Positions 35,614 to 45,645 are shown, numbered from the stretch's first letter. The stretch is 64,000 bases of DNA from Leptolyngbya subtilissima AS-A7 (GCF_039962255.1 NZ_JAMPKY010000014.1:26812-90811), one strand, 5' to 3'. Made by a program: numbers and translations. Notes: generated by a model from the sequence alone, not told the origin.

Positions 35614-36126
35614 ATGTTCTCAATGCCAGCCCCGACGGTGCCACTGCGGACCTTAGCGCAAGCCTTGGCCTGGTGGGTCGTAAGCCGCTGGGTACAGCGG
35701 GCGTTTCCGGGAGTGCCAACTCTAACGACTCAACAGCTGGCCGAATGGTTAAGCCAGGGCAGAGCACCTTCCCCTATTCTGCTCGATGTGCGCGGAGACG
35801 ACGAGTTTGCCGTTAGTCACTTGCCGGAAGCCCACCGCGTCGCCAGTCTGGATGCGGCTCTGGCTTTGGGGTTAGACCGCGATCGCCCTATTGTGGCCTA
35901 CTGTTCAGTGGGCTATCGCTCGGCTCGGCTAGTGGAGCAACTGCAAGGGCTGGGCTACACCGAGGTCTATAACCTAGCGGGATCCATCTTTAAATGGGCC
36001 AATGAGGGGCGATCGCTGGTCAACCAAAATCAACCAAAACCCCAAGTGCATCCCTACAACGCCATCTGGAGAATGTTGCTCAAACCTGGCCTCGCCGCTC
36101 CCCTGAACAAAAACAATGGGGAGTAG
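35614..36126 (+). CDS. Rhodanese-domain protein
   Basis: 170 residues, a single rhodanese domain preceded by a hydrophobic helix (LAQALAWWVVSRWVQRAF). Visible: ILLDVRGDDEFAVSHLPEAHRV and the active-site loop AYCSVGYRSA with Cys97. It transfers sulfur from persulfide in general; the substrate here is unknown. Start ATG at 35614, although MPAP at 35623 is also possible. Divergent from the DUF547 gene across 26 bp. Confidence 0.88.
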   Translation: MFSMPAPTVPLRTLAQALAWWVVSRWVQRAFPGVPTLTTQQLAEWLSQGRAPSPILLDVRGDDEFAVSHLPEAHRVASLDAALALGLDRDRPIVAYCSVGYRSARLVEQLQGLGYTEVYNLAGSIFKWANEGRSLVNQNQPKPQVHPYNAIWRMLLKPGLAAPLNKNNGE

Positions 36127-36142
36127 CCCAAAACAGCATTCT

Positions 36143-36793
36143 CTAGACGCCCCCGCTGACGATGCGCTCCCACTGGGGGAGGTCGGCAGGATAGTCAATA
36201 TCGGTGAGGGGGGTTAGCAGCTCAATGGTGAGCCCTTGGGCCTTGGCGATCGCCAGAGTTTGCTCCAATACCCGGTCGGTGCCCCAGTCGATGTCTTTGA
36301 ATAGAGCCATCTCCAGCTGCCGCAGCCCAATTAGATAGTAGCCGCCGTCGGTAGCAGGGCCGATCGCTACATCAACCCGCTCTAGTGCCTGGAGCGCGGC
36401 GGCGAGGTGATCGGTGCCCAGAGCGGGGCAGTCGCTGCCAATGGCGATCGCCCCAGGGCGGCCCAGATCAAAGCTTTGGCTAAAAGCAGCGATCAGGCGA
36501 TCGCCTAGGGAACCCGAGCTTTGGGCGCAATAGGCGACGGCATTGCCCAGCCAGCCCTGCATTTGCGCCAGACTGCCCCCAGCGAAATGAACCTCCACCG
36601 TCAGGGGCAAATGCTGGGCGGCAGCGGTCACTTGAGCTAGCACATGCTCAGTCATTTGGCGCTGGAGCGTTGCCGCCCCCTCTGGTCCCAGGTGTGGAAT
36701 CAGGCGAGTTTTGGTGCGTCCGGGCTCTGGGTAGCGGGTAAACATTAGCAGGCCAAAGGGCCTCTCTTTAGCGCTGGCATGTGGTTGACCCAT
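36143..36793 (-). CDS. TIGR04282-family nucleotidyl/glycosyl transferase (CofC-like)
   Basis: 216 residues. GT-A/nucleotidyltransferase fold: FTRYPEPGRTKTRLIPHLG near the N-terminus, GSDCPALGTDHLAAALQAL (metal site), GPATDGGYYLIGL. TIGR04282 proteins are annotated with the arsenosugar route and resemble CofC/MobA enzymes. Its partner family (TIGR04283) is at 27262-28002, about 8 kb away, so the two may act in the same pathway (inference). ATG at 36793; ends convergent with the rhodanese gene. Confidence 0.85.
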   Translation of the reverse strand: MGQPHASAKERPFGLLMFTRYPEPGRTKTRLIPHLGPEGAATLQRQMTEHVLAQVTAAAQHLPLTVEVHFAGGSLAQMQGWLGNAVAYCAQSSGSLGDRLIAAFSQSFDLGRPGAIAIGSDCPALGTDHLAAALQALERVDVAIGPATDGGYYLIGLRQLEMALFKDIDWGTDRVLEQTLAIAKAQGLTIELLTPLTDIDYPADLPQWERIVSGGV

Positions 36794-36846
36794 AGTGAAA
36801 TTCCCCTGCGCTATCTGTGCTATTGCAAATGTCCATCAAATTAGGA

Positions 36847-36901
36847 CAGGAATCCTCTGGTAGGGGCATTGCACTGCAATGCCCCTACCAGAGGATTCCT
36901 G
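36847..36901. repeat. Perfect 55-bp palindrome (MITE-like)
   Basis: 27-bp arms (36847-36873 and 36875-36901) around a single central base, fully complementary. It contains the TAGGGGCATTGC/GCAATGCCCCTA type core common in cyanobacterial small palindromic repeats. It lies upstream of the TIGR04282 gene and would form a strong cruciform or RNA hairpin. Confidence 0.9.
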
Positions 36902-37030
36902 CTCAATATCTATCATGGGTCAATGTTGCTTCACAGGCCAAGCTGGGGCGATCGCGAGACAACGAGCTATCAATATTCCATTACCCAGCAACCCAGCCCC
37001 CTAGTCTAATCCCCACCAAAACAGCCCAAC

Positions 37031-37058
37031 AAAAAAGGCGCGGCCGAGGCCACGCCTT
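37031..37058 (-). terminator. Intrinsic terminator of the HtrA gene
   Basis: On the minus strand, an 11-bp GC-rich stem (AAGGCGTGGCC / GGCCGCGCCTT) is followed by six T residues, 44 bp after the protease stop codon. Classical Rho-independent layout. Confidence 0.85.
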
Positions 37059-37101
37059 GATGCATCGGTTCCATCGTAGCGAGGGGAACCCGGTAGATGC
37101 A

Positions 37102-38409
37102 TTAGCGAGTCGGTACGTTGCCAGGACGAACCGTAATGGTCTGCTCGCGGCCGTCACGTCGCAGGGTCAGGGCTAGATCCTGGCCGACGGTCGAGCCCTC
37201 CACAGCCTGCTGAACGGCGGCACTTTCCTTGACGGGCTGGCCCTCAACGGCCACGATTACGTCACCTGGACGCAGACCACCTTGGGCTGCTGGGGAGTTG
37301 CGCATCACCTGCACAATCAGCACACCTTCCTCTTCCTCTACGGTAAAAGGCCGGTCGGGGCTATTGTTGATATTTTCCTTCACCTCAGGCGACAGATTCG
37401 CCATTTGAATGCCGAGGTAGGCATGCTCCACCCGGCCAGTTTCAATCAGCTGGGCGCTGATCCGCTGCACGGTGTTGATGGGAATGGCAAAACCAATCCC
37501 CTGCGCCCCCTGAATGATGGCGGTGTTGACGCCAATCACCTCACCGTTGAGGTTAAGCAAGGGACCCCCAGAGTTACCGGGGTTAATGGCGGCATCAGTT
37601 TGAATAAACTCAACCCGCTTATCGGGCACGCCCACCTCGCGACTAGAACGACCAGTAGCGCTGATGATCCCAGCAGTGACCGTGCTGTCGAGGCCTAATG
37701 GGTTGCCAATGGCGATCGCCCACTCGCCCGTCTGCAGCTGATCCGAGTCGCTGATGGCCACGGTGGGCAAGTCGTTGGCATCAATTTTGATCACGGCGAC
37801 GTCGGTCACCTGGTCGGCCCCCAGCACCTCGCCAGTAAAGCTACGACCGTCCGTTAGGGTGACCTCTACTTCGTCGGCCCCAGCTACCACGTGGGCGTTG
37901 GTGATAATTTGCCCGTCAGCGGAGGTAATAAAACCAGAGCCCACGCCCCGCTGCACCTGCTCTCCTTGGGGCACCTGCATGTTGCCAAAAAACTGCCGGA
38001 AGAACGGGTCTTGGAACATCGGCGGCAGGTTGGTTTGCACCGTGCGGGTCGCGTTAATGCGAACAACCGAGGGTTCTACCTGGCGCACAATGTCGGCGAT
38101 GACGTTAGGGCTGGACACTGAGGGCGCGATCGCCAGACCATTCTGAGCAACGCTGCCCTGGGGCTGGCTCTCTTGAGCTTCCGCCTCAGGGGCGGCCGAA
38201 TCCCGATCGCCGTTCCAGAAGCCATTGTCCCAAAAGACGTCAGTCGTGGTCGGCTGGCTATTATTCGAAGGCTGCACCAGGGCACTGATAGCCTGGCCAC
38301 CGGCAGTGGCGATTCCTGCCCCCAACATCACCAGGGCTAACGACTTAACGGTAGGCCGCACACTGCGCCCAGAACCCCGCTCAGAACGCTCAGAACCATC
38401 CTTCTCCAT
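37102..38409 (-). CDS. HtrA/Deg-family serine protease with PDZ domain
   Basis: 435 residues from the ATG at 38409, which has GAGG eight bases upstream; the frame extends to a GTG at 38499. A membrane anchor ([19 protein letters not shown], residues ~23-41) puts the protease outside the cytoplasmic membrane. Catalytic triad by motif: His173 (TNAHVV), Asp203 (TDVAVIKI), Ser280 ([10 protein letters not shown]). One PDZ domain at the C-terminus ([32 protein letters not shown]). Equivalent to the cyanobacterial HhoA/HhoB/HtrA proteins, which degrade misfolded periplasmic and thylakoid-lumen proteins; which of the three cannot be told by eye. Confidence 0.94.
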   Translation of the reverse strand: MEKDGSERSERGSGRSVRPTVKSLALVMLGAGIATAGGQAISALVQPSNNSQPTTTDVFWDNGFWNGDRDSAAPEAEAQESQPQGSVAQNGLAIAPSVSSPNVIADIVRQVEPSVVRINATRTVQTNLPPMFQDPFFRQFFGNMQVPQGEQVQRGVGSGFITSADGQIITNAHVVAGADEVEVTLTDGRSFTGEVLGADQVTDVAVIKIDANDLPTVAISDSDQLQTGEWAIAIGNPLGLDSTVTAGIISATGRSSREVGVPDKRVEFIQTDAAINPGNSGGPLLNLNGEVIGVNTAIIQGAQGIGFAIPINTVQRISAQLIETGRVEHAYLGIQMANLSPEVKENINNSPDRPFTVEEEEGVLIVQVMRNSPAAQGGLRPGDVIVAVEGQPVKESAAVQQAVEGSTVGQDLALTLRRDGREQTITVRPGNVPTR

Positions 38410-38711
38410 TGCTGTTACCTCGTTTATGTGTCGCATGTTTACAACAATAGAGTTATAGTATGGCGCAGCAATGGCGGGTGGGTGGCGAAGCTGTGACACT
38501 TTGGCCCATTTGACTGTGACGATTCGGCGCAGGGCATACGAGGTATAGGGCTGAGGGTACAGGGATTAGGGAATGGCTTTACACCAAATCCTGAATGAAT
38601 ACCTCGATTTGTGGGGGCGTAGCATGCTACGCCCCTACGGGTTCCTGATCATGAATCAGGGTTTACCAAATTGAATTTGGTATTACACCTTAAACCTTGC
38701 TCTCCGGCCCT
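38410..38711. other. Gene-free stretch between HtrA and RimK genes
   Basis: 302 bp. The half next to the protease gene holds its promoter; the other half is filled by the nested palindromic element described separately. Nothing else seen. Confidence 0.4.
38579..38690. repeat. Nested palindromic repeat element (MITE-like)
   Basis: Three palindromes in a row: 38611-38638 (14-bp arms, one mismatch, core GGGGCGTAGCA), 38644-38660 (CCTGAT/ATCAGG) and 38664-38682 (9-bp arms around one base). The outer ends share ACACCAAAT-type and TTTGGTATTACACC-type sequences in inverted orientation, so it may be one small mobile element. Boundaries approximate. Confidence 0.6.
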
Positions 38712-39641
38712 CTAGTATTTGATGCCGTCGCGCTCCTTATCCTTCTTGGGCACGTTGGGCACGTTGGGCGCGGCGTTTTTGACCACAAAGTCAATAATCT
38801 TGCCCGCCACATCCATGTCGGTAGCCTTTTCGATTCCTTCGAGGCCGGGCGACGAGTTGACCTCCATCACTACAGGGCCATGGTTAGAGCGCAGTAGATC
38901 TACCCCCGCCACTCGCAGGCCCATGGCCTTAGCAGCGCGAATAGCGGTGCTGCGTTCTTCGGGGGTGAGACGCACGCGGCTGGCCGACCCACCTCGGTGC
39001 AGGTTAGAACGAAACTCCCCCGGTGCCCCCTGGCGCTTCATGGCGGCTACCACCTTGTCGCCGACCACAAAGCAGCGAATATCCATGCCGCCCGCCTCTT
39101 TGATGAATTCCTGCACCAGAATGTTGGCGTCGAGGCCACGAAAGGCCTCAATCACAGACTTGGCCGCCTGTTGGGTTTCAGCCAGCACCACGCCAATACC
39201 CTGGGTGCCCTCCAGCAGCTTGATCACCAGGGGGGCACCGCCAACAATATCGACCAGGCCATCGATATCTTTGGTGGAGTGGGCAAAGCCGGTCACTGGC
39301 AGGCCGATGCCTCGACGGGCCATGATTTGCAGCGACCTGAGCTTGTCGCGCGACCTGGAAATCGCCATGGAGGTGTTGGCCGTAAACACCCCCATAATTT
39401 CAAACTGGCGCACCACTGCCGTGCCGTAGAACGTGTTCGACGCTCCGATGCGAGGAATCACCGCATCAATATCGATTAGGGGTTGGCTTTGGTACATCAC
39501 CTTGGGCTGGTGGGAGGTGATGTTCATGTAGCAGCGCAGGTGGTCAATCACCTGCATTTCGTGGCCACGTTCTTCCCCCGCCTGCTTCAGCCGTCGAGTC
39601 GAGTAGAGGGTGGCGTCCCTGGATAAGATCGCAATTTTCAT
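38712..39641 (-). CDS. rimK: RimK-type glutamate ligase
   Basis: 309 residues from the ATG at 39641 ([18 protein letters not shown], matching the family start); an in-frame ATG at 39659 overlaps the stop of the upstream gene. ATP-grasp ligase that adds glutamate residues to a protein C-terminus (ribosomal protein S6 in E. coli). Motifs: [103 protein letters not shown] (metal-binding Glu/Asn). Directly follows the zinc-protease-like gene, the usual RimB-RimK pairing. Confidence 0.95.
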   Translation of the reverse strand: MKIAILSRDATLYSTRRLKQAGEERGHEMQVIDHLRCYMNITSHQPKVMYQSQPLIDIDAVIPRIGASNTFYGTAVVRQFEIMGVFTANTSMAISRSRDKLRSLQIMARRGIGLPVTGFAHSTKDIDGLVDIVGGAPLVIKLLEGTQGIGVVLAETQQAAKSVIEAFRGLDANILVQEFIKEAGGMDIRCFVVGDKVVAAMKRQGAPGEFRSNLHRGGSASRVRLTPEERSTAIRAAKAMGLRVAGVDLLRSNHGPVVMEVNSSPGLEGIEKATDMDVAGKIIDFVVKNAAPNVPNVPKKDKERDGIKY

Positions 39642-39655
39642 GGCGCTTCTAGGAG

Positions 39656-40147
39656 TCATCCTTGGGGGTTGTGCTTAGGGGTAGATATCGGCAAATTGAT
39701 CTGTTCGGGCAGGGGTTGCAGGTACGATCGCCCCGGATCCACCAAGTAGCGACGGCGCACCGCCTGGCGACCCAGCAGCATGCGAAAGCCCATCTCATCT
39801 CGGTTGGTCAGCGTTAGCTCAATGGCCCATACCGCGCCGCCCACCTGCACCAGGGTTTCAATCACCGGGCGCAGTTCCTCCTGCCCTCCTGAGTTACGCA
39901 CCATGCGTTCCTCTAGCAGAGCGGCCTCGGCGGTAACAATATAATCGTCATTGCGCTGGATTGGGTGGGCATTAAAGCGCACCATAGCCCTGCCTGTCCG
40001 CTCAAAGCGCTCCACAGCAAAAGCATGGAGAGCAGATGATCGCGCTCCGGTATCAACCTTGGCTTTGATGACCTGAACCCCCAGCGTTGGCAGGGCTATC
40101 CACTCTCGCCAACCAATAATTGCAGCCGTTGCAGCACCAGAACGCAT
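39656..40147 (-). CDS. rimB: RimB-type retropepsin-like aspartic protease (ATP-dependent zinc protease family)
   Basis: 163 residues. [21 protein letters not shown] leads to the active-site-like [12 protein letters not shown], and the second conserved region [22 protein letters not shown] completes the fold. In bacteria that have it, RimB trims the glutamates added by RimK. The stop overlaps the in-frame ATG of the RimK frame by four bases, so the pair is co-transcribed and probably coupled. ATG at 40147. Confidence 0.9.
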   Translation of the reverse strand: MRSGAATAAIIGWREWIALPTLGVQVIKAKVDTGARSSALHAFAVERFERTGRAMVRFNAHPIQRNDDYIVTAEAALLEERMVRNSGGQEELRPVIETLVQVGGAVWAIELTLTNRDEMGFRMLLGRQAVRRRYLVDPGRSYLQPLPEQINLPISTPKHNPQG

Positions 40148-40188
40148 ACCACCTCTGAGAGCATAACAGGACAGGGGACGGTTTTAGC

Positions 40189-41937
40189 TTAGGGGCCCCC
40201 GGTCTGGGGAAGAGGGGTCAAAGGCTGGTCTGGCATCGGGTTTGGGGAGTCGCTCGCCGGTTCAGGATTGCGATCGGGTAAATTTCGCAGGCTCTCGGGG
40301 GTGAGGGTGGCCAGCAGGCTCAGCAGGTAAGGCTCACCGCCGAGAGTCGCTGCAAAGGCTGGGGTTAGAGCGGGCTGAAAACGCTGATCGCCCTCTAGGG
40401 TGAGCTTGAAGTAGGCCAATCCCAGCACCTGCATGTAGGACCACACCTGCTCAGGGTTTAGCCCAACGAGCTCAGGCGGAATCGTAAGTGGCTGATCGCT
40501 CTGGGCGATATCCCCAATCGTTGAGAAATGGGTGCCTCGGTTGATCAGCAGCAGGTAGCGATCGCGGGCAGTCAGCCAGGTAAACGGCTCAATCTGTTCT
40601 GGAAAGGCGGGTGCCACCGTGTCGGCCGTGCCCGCCACCACCATGACGGGCACCTGGATCTGGCCGTAGCCAGTCGGCCCAAACAGGGCACTGCCAATGG
40701 GGTTCATGACAAACACCGACTTGACGCGGGGATCGCTCAGACCGTTGCCCGGGTTGCCCAGCCGCGCCGCCTGACACTGCAACAGCAGCGACGGATTGAA
40801 CGACAGCGTGCTGGGGGGGCAGGCCGTCGCCAGCCCCGCTTCATCAAAGTTTGCCCCGCTCAGCGCCAGGGCCGTATAGCCCCCAAAGGACTGACCAATG
40901 ACACCAACCCGCTCCAGATCGAGCCGCCTACGAATAGGGGAAGGGCTCTGGTTGAGCCGATCCAACGTGTTGAGGGTCAGCGACACATCCCGAGGCCGAC
41001 GCAAAAACTCTTCGTCCTGCACCACCGCGTCCGATCGCCCCGCCAGCAGGGCGTAAAGCTGCTGATCGTTGCTGCCGGGGTGCTCCAGGGTCGCTACTGC
41101 AATACCCCCGGTGGCTAGATACTCCGCCAGGTAGCTGTAGCTGTTGAGGGTGCCCCCTAGCCCGTGGGAGATCACCACTAGGGGAAACCCTGTTGCCGGC
41201 ACTCCCTGTCGTCCCGGCAACACCTTGGGTAGGTAGAGCTGCACCGGGCTGGGCAACCCCGGCACCACCACCTGAATGCGATCGACGCTGTACTGACGCT
41301 CGCTCTGCACCAGTTGCAGCAGCGCGTTGGCATCGACTGGGTTAGCAGCAGCTTCAGCGCTGGCGATCGCCTGCACCTGATTAAAGGCCGCCTCCGACTG
41401 CAAAATCGTCTGGTTGATCTCCTGGGCGATCGCCAGCCCCTCGATCAGGTCAATGCGCATCGCCTCAGTGGGGTAGGTTTTGAGCACGTTGACCAGAGTA
41501 AAGCCGCCCTCAGGATCCGCGGCAGCCAAGATCAGCGCCCCGCGCAGGGCCTGCACATTGGCTTGGCGCACGGGGGTTTGCACCACCCGACCAATCTGCT
41601 CCAGCAGCAGCACTCCCTGCTCGGTGTAGAGAAACTGGGCCACCGCCACTGGGCTCAGCCCTGCTGGGGTACTCAACACCTCTCGAATTTGGCCGAGCTG
41701 CTCATCCGATATCTGGAGCTGTCGTCGATAGGCTTGCAGCTGAGGAGTAAGCTCGCCTGTAGTCGCAAACCGTTCTAGATCAGCGATCGGAATGGAACGC
41801 TGCAAAATGCCGAAGGTAACAATCAGGTTTTCGGCAGCAGCGCTCGGCAAGGCCGTCGCCAGTGCCCCTAAAAGCCCTAGAGTCCAAGACAGCCAAAGCC
41901 GCCGCCAGGGGCGCGCGGTTTTCATAAAAGAAAGCAT
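40189..41937 (-). CDS. Secreted alpha/beta hydrolase with N-terminal DUF1400
   Basis: 582 residues from the ATG at 41937 (AAGG seven bases upstream; frame extends to 41958). A signal peptide (SWTLGLLGALATALPSAAA) is followed by DUF1400 (LIVTFGILQRSIPIADLERF; helical, ~30-160). The hydrolase domain has the oxyanion strand PLVVISHGLGG, nucleophile elbow GVIGQSFGGYTALA (Ser), acid region MVVAGTADTVAPAF (Asp) and NRGTHFSTIGD (His). DUF1400-hydrolase proteins are common in cyanobacteria, and the substrate is unknown. The tail after ~555 is Pro-rich. Confidence 0.9.
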   Translation of the reverse strand: MLSFMKTARPWRRLWLSWTLGLLGALATALPSAAAENLIVTFGILQRSIPIADLERFATTGELTPQLQAYRRQLQISDEQLGQIREVLSTPAGLSPVAVAQFLYTEQGVLLLEQIGRVVQTPVRQANVQALRGALILAAADPEGGFTLVNVLKTYPTEAMRIDLIEGLAIAQEINQTILQSEAAFNQVQAIASAEAAANPVDANALLQLVQSERQYSVDRIQVVVPGLPSPVQLYLPKVLPGRQGVPATGFPLVVISHGLGGTLNSYSYLAEYLATGGIAVATLEHPGSNDQQLYALLAGRSDAVVQDEEFLRRPRDVSLTLNTLDRLNQSPSPIRRRLDLERVGVIGQSFGGYTALALSGANFDEAGLATACPPSTLSFNPSLLLQCQAARLGNPGNGLSDPRVKSVFVMNPIGSALFGPTGYGQIQVPVMVVAGTADTVAPAFPEQIEPFTWLTARDRYLLLINRGTHFSTIGDIAQSDQPLTIPPELVGLNPEQVWSYMQVLGLAYFKLTLEGDQRFQPALTPAFAATLGGEPYLLSLLATLTPESLRNLPDRNPEPASDSPNPMPDQPLTPLPQTGGP

Positions 41938-41975
41938 GGCAGGGCCTTTGCAGGTCACGGTGCGTAGAGAAGCCG

Positions 41976-42464
41976 CTAACGGGGAATAGCCACAGGATGT
42001 GCTGAAATGTGGTCAAGCAACCCTTCGCAGGCATCTAGCAGGAGATCAATGACGTAGGTAAACCCTTCAGGGCCACCATAGTAGGGGTCAGGAACGTCTT
42101 TGTCGGGGTGAGTGCGGCAAAAATCACACATCAGTCGCACTCGATCGCGATATTGGCCAGCGGGGTCGAGGGCCAATATATCGCGATAATTTTGGCGATC
42201 CATCGCCAAAATGTAGTCAAAGCGGTCAAAGTCAACGATGCCAAACTGGCGAGCGCGCCCCACCAGATCAATGCCGTAGGCTTTAGCAGCCTGGGCCATG
42301 CGGCGATCGGGGGCACTGCCCACGTGGTAGCTAGCGGTGCCCGCCGAGTCACACACCACCCGATCGCCCAGCTGTCGCTGCTCAATCAGGTGATTCATAA
42401 TGTTTTCTGCCGAGGGCGACCTACAGATGTTGCCCAGGCACACGAATAAAAGGCGCGTTGTCAT
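41976..42464 (-). CDS. Low-molecular-weight protein-tyrosine phosphatase
   Basis: 162 residues. The P-loop CLGNICRS has the catalytic Cys9 and Arg15, and the acid loop is DVPDPYYGG. The full family length fits. It dephosphorylates tyrosine, and in bacteria often acts on exopolysaccharide kinases. ATG at 42464; 38 bp before the hydrolase gene on the same strand. Confidence 0.95.
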   Translation of the reverse strand: MTTRLLFVCLGNICRSPSAENIMNHLIEQRQLGDRVVCDSAGTASYHVGSAPDRRMAQAAKAYGIDLVGRARQFGIVDFDRFDYILAMDRQNYRDILALDPAGQYRDRVRLMCDFCRTHPDKDVPDPYYGGPEGFTYVIDLLLDACEGLLDHISAHPVAIPR

Positions 42465-42482
42465 AGCACTGGCAACCGAGCC

Positions 42483-42827
42483 TTACAGACCGGGTAGGTT
42501 GAGGCCGCCGGTGAGCACCTCCATGCGATCGCGCATGGTGGCCGTCGATTTTTCGTAGGCGTCTTTCATGGCGGTGGCCACCAGGTCAGAGAGCACCTCA
42601 GCCCCTTCGTTGAGAGCTTCGGGGGCAATGGTGACGCCCTTGGGCTCCTGGTTACCGCTCATGGTGACCTTGACCAGGCCACCGCCCGATTCTCCTTGGA
42701 TCTCCATTTGTTCCAGCTCTTCTTGCAGCTGCTTGGCCCCTTCTTGAATCTGCTGGGCTTTTTTGAAGGCCTCGGTGAGTTCCTTCATCTTGCCTAACCC
42801 AAACCCAAATCCTTGACCTTGTGACAT
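42483..42827 (-). CDS. YbaB/EbfC nucleoid-associated protein
   Basis: 114 residues from the ATG at 42827 ([15 protein letters not shown] just upstream); the frame extends to 42881. A helix rich in Gln/Glu ([28 protein letters not shown]) is followed by the beta hairpin region [20 protein letters not shown], then the second helix. Dimers bind DNA without strong sequence preference and act as regulators. Precedes the phosphatase gene on the same strand. Confidence 0.94.
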   Translation of the reverse strand: MSQGQGFGFGLGKMKELTEAFKKAQQIQEGAKQLQEELEQMEIQGESGGGLVKVTMSGNQEPKGVTIAPEALNEGAEVLSDLVATAMKDAYEKSTATMRDRMEVLTGGLNLPGL

Positions 42828-43229
42828 GGAGTTTCTCTCGAACGTACAGCGCGCTGGTGGCGTGAATTCTGTGGTTGCCAATCAGCTATTAGATTCTAGC
42901 GCCCAGCGGCAAAATCTTAGAGTTTCAGAGTATTTCGTCTAAAAAAACCTCCCATTGAGAGACGTAGGCTCAGCCCATTGAGTTAACGGTGGCGAAACTG
43001 CGAATAGGGATAAGGGGCGTCAGTTTGATTAGAGTGCTTCTGATCCCATTTAGATACCAGCCGATGTCTTAGGTTGCCCGGCTAACGCAATGTCAGCTGG
43101 AACACTTCAAGTAGGGTTATCTACCCTTGGCCGGGGGTTGAGCTAAACCTTAGGCTTTATAAATAGAGATACATTCGGTTGCCCGCGAGTGTGTCGCAAG
43201 TTGCTCACGCTAGGGCTAAGCGTAGAACC
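42828..43229. other. Divergent gene-free stretch
   Basis: 402 bp between the YbaB and DUF1825 genes, which point away from each other. It must hold both promoters. No repeat or RNA recognised. Confidence 0.4.
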
Positions 43230-43547
43230 ATGGGATTTTTTGACTCAGAGATTGTTCAGCAAGAAGCTATGCAGCTGTTTCAGGACTATCAGTCGCTGGT
43301 GCAGCTAGGGAGTGGCTACGGCAAGTTCGATCGCGAGGGCAAGAAGATGTACATTGCCCAGATGGAAGCCATGATGGAGCGCTACCACATCTTCATGAAG
43401 CGCTTTGAGCTTTCCGAAGACTTTCAGGCCCAAATGACGGTCGAACAGCTCAAGACGCAGCTAGGCCAGTTTGGCATGACCCCTGACATGATGTTTCAGC
43501 AAATGCATCAGACCTTAGAGCGCATGAAAGCTGAGATTGGGACATAG
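43230..43547 (+). CDS. DUF1825 family cyanobacterial protein
   Basis: 105 residues from the ATG at 43230 (MGFFDSEIVQQEAMQLFQDY, the family's typical start); the frame extends to 43179. All-helical, Met-rich, with KKMYIAQMEAMMERYHIFMKRFELSEDFQAQ. The family is restricted to cyanobacteria and plastid relatives and its function is unknown. Confidence 0.92.
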   Translation: MGFFDSEIVQQEAMQLFQDYQSLVQLGSGYGKFDREGKKMYIAQMEAMMERYHIFMKRFELSEDFQAQMTVEQLKTQLGQFGMTPDMMFQQMHQTLERMKAEIGT

Positions 43548-43732
43548 GCCAAGCTAAGCCCGACTTTGTTAGAAGAGAGAATTAGAGCATCTGGCGCCGT
43601 TACGCCGGTATGACAAGCCGCTTTGGCCTCGCGCAACCTGTCCGAAAGCCATATCCTGAGGAGAGCTGGAGTTTAGAGTTCTTCGTCAGGTGAACTTTTC
43701 CAGGAAAATCATCTACGCAAAGCACGGTTAGA

Positions 43733-45040
43733 ATGCGCGATCGCACCCCAGAGTTAGCCACCGTTCAGAGTAAGGTGCAGCAATACAGCCAGCTTATCGA
43801 TGGGCTACTGCTTTACCGCTCGGTGTTTGATCCCCCCGTGGGAGCTACCTTTCTGGCGCTGCTAACGGCTCTAGAATCAGGAGATGCGGCCCTCAGCCTG
43901 CGCACCTACAGCGCTTGGTTTCAAGCGCTGGCCACCAGCGAGGCCAGTTGGAGCAGCTACCTGCTGCGGCAAATTGCCTACGCCGAAAATCCCTTTACGC
44001 TACAATCCCAGCGCACCGATTTTGCCCAACTGCCCACCGCTTTGGTGGAAGCCGCCCGCCGCGATTTGAGCACCCTTCAGGCGCTTTATCAGCTCGGCGG
44101 CGACACCATGGCGGGGTGGGTACAGGCGATCGCTCAAATTCCCCAAGCCCCCGTAGCCTGGGCCATAGATGAGACCATTCCACCGTCGCTGACGCTCTCC
44201 CCAGACGCTTCCTGGGCCGACGCCGTAGAACTCTTAGCCAGTCATTATCGCCGCCACGGCGCAGGGTTGCTGGCCCAGTACCGCGCCTTTACCTGGCACC
44301 AAGGTCAGCTCTGCGGCATTGCCAACCCCGACTCTATTCGCCTAGGAAACCTCACCGCCTACGACCACCCGCGACAGCAGCTAGTGCAGAACACCCTGGC
44401 GCTGCTGAAGGGCTACCCAGCACTCAACGTGCTGCTCTACGGCAGTCGCGGCGTGGGCAAGTCATCCTTGGTTAAAGCCCTGGTGAATGAGTACGCTGAC
44501 CAAGGGCTGCGACTAGTGGAGGTGGCCAAGGCCGATTTGCAAGCCCTGCCGCAAATTGTGGGCGAGGTGCGATCGCGTCCCCAAAAATTCATCATTTTCG
44601 TCGATGACCTCTCCTTTGAGGACGACGACGACACGTTTAAGGCGCTCAAGGTAGTGCTGGAGGGCAGTACCACCGCCCGCCCTGCCAATGTGGTGGTCTA
44701 TGCCACCTCCAACCGTCGCCACCTGGTGCGCGAATTCTTTAGCGATCGCCCCCGCCCCAAGGACCAAGACGAAGTGCAGTCGTGGGATACGATGCAAGAA
44801 AAGCTCTCCTTTAGCGATCGCTTTGGCCTCACCCTCACTTTTGAACCCGCCGACCAGCCCACCTATCTAGCCATCGTCTATCACCTGGCCCAGCAGGCCA
44901 ACATTTCTCTCACCCAGGAAGACCTCACCGCCCGCGCCCTCCAGTGGGCCACCCGCCACAACGGGCGATCGGGCCGTACAGCACGGCAGTTTATCGACTG
45001 GCTCACCGCAGATCTGAGTTTGACTGAGCGGTCGTCCTAA
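43733..45040 (+). CDS. DUF815-type AAA ATPase
   Basis: 435 residues. N-terminal ~200 residues helical. The ATPase domain follows: Walker A LLYGSRGVGKSSLVKAL, Walker B FIIFVDDLSFEDDDDTFKAL, a sensor region VVVYATSNRRHLVREFF, and arginine-rich SDRFGLTLTFEPADQPTYL. DUF815 proteins are widespread, with no settled role; they resemble clamp-loader-like AAA proteins. ATG at 43733. Confidence 0.9.
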   Translation: MRDRTPELATVQSKVQQYSQLIDGLLLYRSVFDPPVGATFLALLTALESGDAALSLRTYSAWFQALATSEASWSSYLLRQIAYAENPFTLQSQRTDFAQLPTALVEAARRDLSTLQALYQLGGDTMAGWVQAIAQIPQAPVAWAIDETIPPSLTLSPDASWADAVELLASHYRRHGAGLLAQYRAFTWHQGQLCGIANPDSIRLGNLTAYDHPRQQLVQNTLALLKGYPALNVLLYGSRGVGKSSLVKALVNEYADQGLRLVEVAKADLQALPQIVGEVRSRPQKFIIFVDDLSFEDDDDTFKALKVVLEGSTTARPANVVVYATSNRRHLVREFFSDRPRPKDQDEVQSWDTMQEKLSFSDRFGLTLTFEPADQPTYLAIVYHLAQQANISLTQEDLTARALQWATRHNGRSGRTARQFIDWLTADLSLTERSS

Positions 45041-45123
45041 AACTCCATTCGACTTGCTTTATTAGAGTGGTGAATAGGTTAGGTTCTGCCAACGCTTCGC
45101 CCATCTACCCATCTACCCCCTCC

Positions 45124-45558
45124 TCAACTCGGGGCAGGCACTCCATAGAGTTCTTCAATCAGCGCTAGATCCCAGTAAGAGGCTTCAATCTTGTGGCCGT
45201 CGGGATCGCGCACAAAGCAGCCGTAGTAGGGCTCGCCGTAGTCAGGGCGGGGGCCAGGGGGGCCATCGTCTTGGGCTCCAGCGGCGATCGCCGCTTCGTA
45301 GAAAGCATGCACCACTTCTTTTGTGGGGGCAACGAACCCGATGTGGGTGCCGTTGCCCACGGTGGCGGTCTGGTTGTCGTGGGGTACCCCAACCCAAAAC
45401 TCAGGATAGATCTTGCCGTAAGCGATCGCCCCAGGGTGCTCCATAATTCGCTTGCAGCCCAGGGTAGGCAAGACGCGATCGTAAAAGGCCACGGCCTTTT
45501 CAAAATCGTTGGTGCCTAGAGAAATGTGGGACAGAATGCTTGGGTTATCGGTTGCCAT
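45124..45558 (-). CDS. VOC-superfamily metal-dependent protein (glyoxalase/dioxygenase fold)
   Basis: 144 residues: ILSHISLGTNDFEKAVAFYD (metal His), GNGTHIGFVAPTKE (second His), RDPDGHKIEASYWD (metal Glu). Members include glyoxalases, dioxygenases and antibiotic-resistance proteins; the exact role cannot be told. A second VOC gene follows upstream on the same strand, 87 bp away. Confidence 0.88.
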   Translation of the reverse strand: MATDNPSILSHISLGTNDFEKAVAFYDRVLPTLGCKRIMEHPGAIAYGKIYPEFWVGVPHDNQTATVGNGTHIGFVAPTKEVVHAFYEAAIAAGAQDDGPPGPRPDYGEPYYGCFVRDPDGHKIEASYWDLALIEELYGVPAPS

Positions 45559-45645
45559 AGGAAAACCTCAGAGTTCTGCGGGAGCAAGTCACCATAATAG
45601 TTCAGATATACTAATCTCTTTGCAGAGTTAATTAACGTTGAAGGT

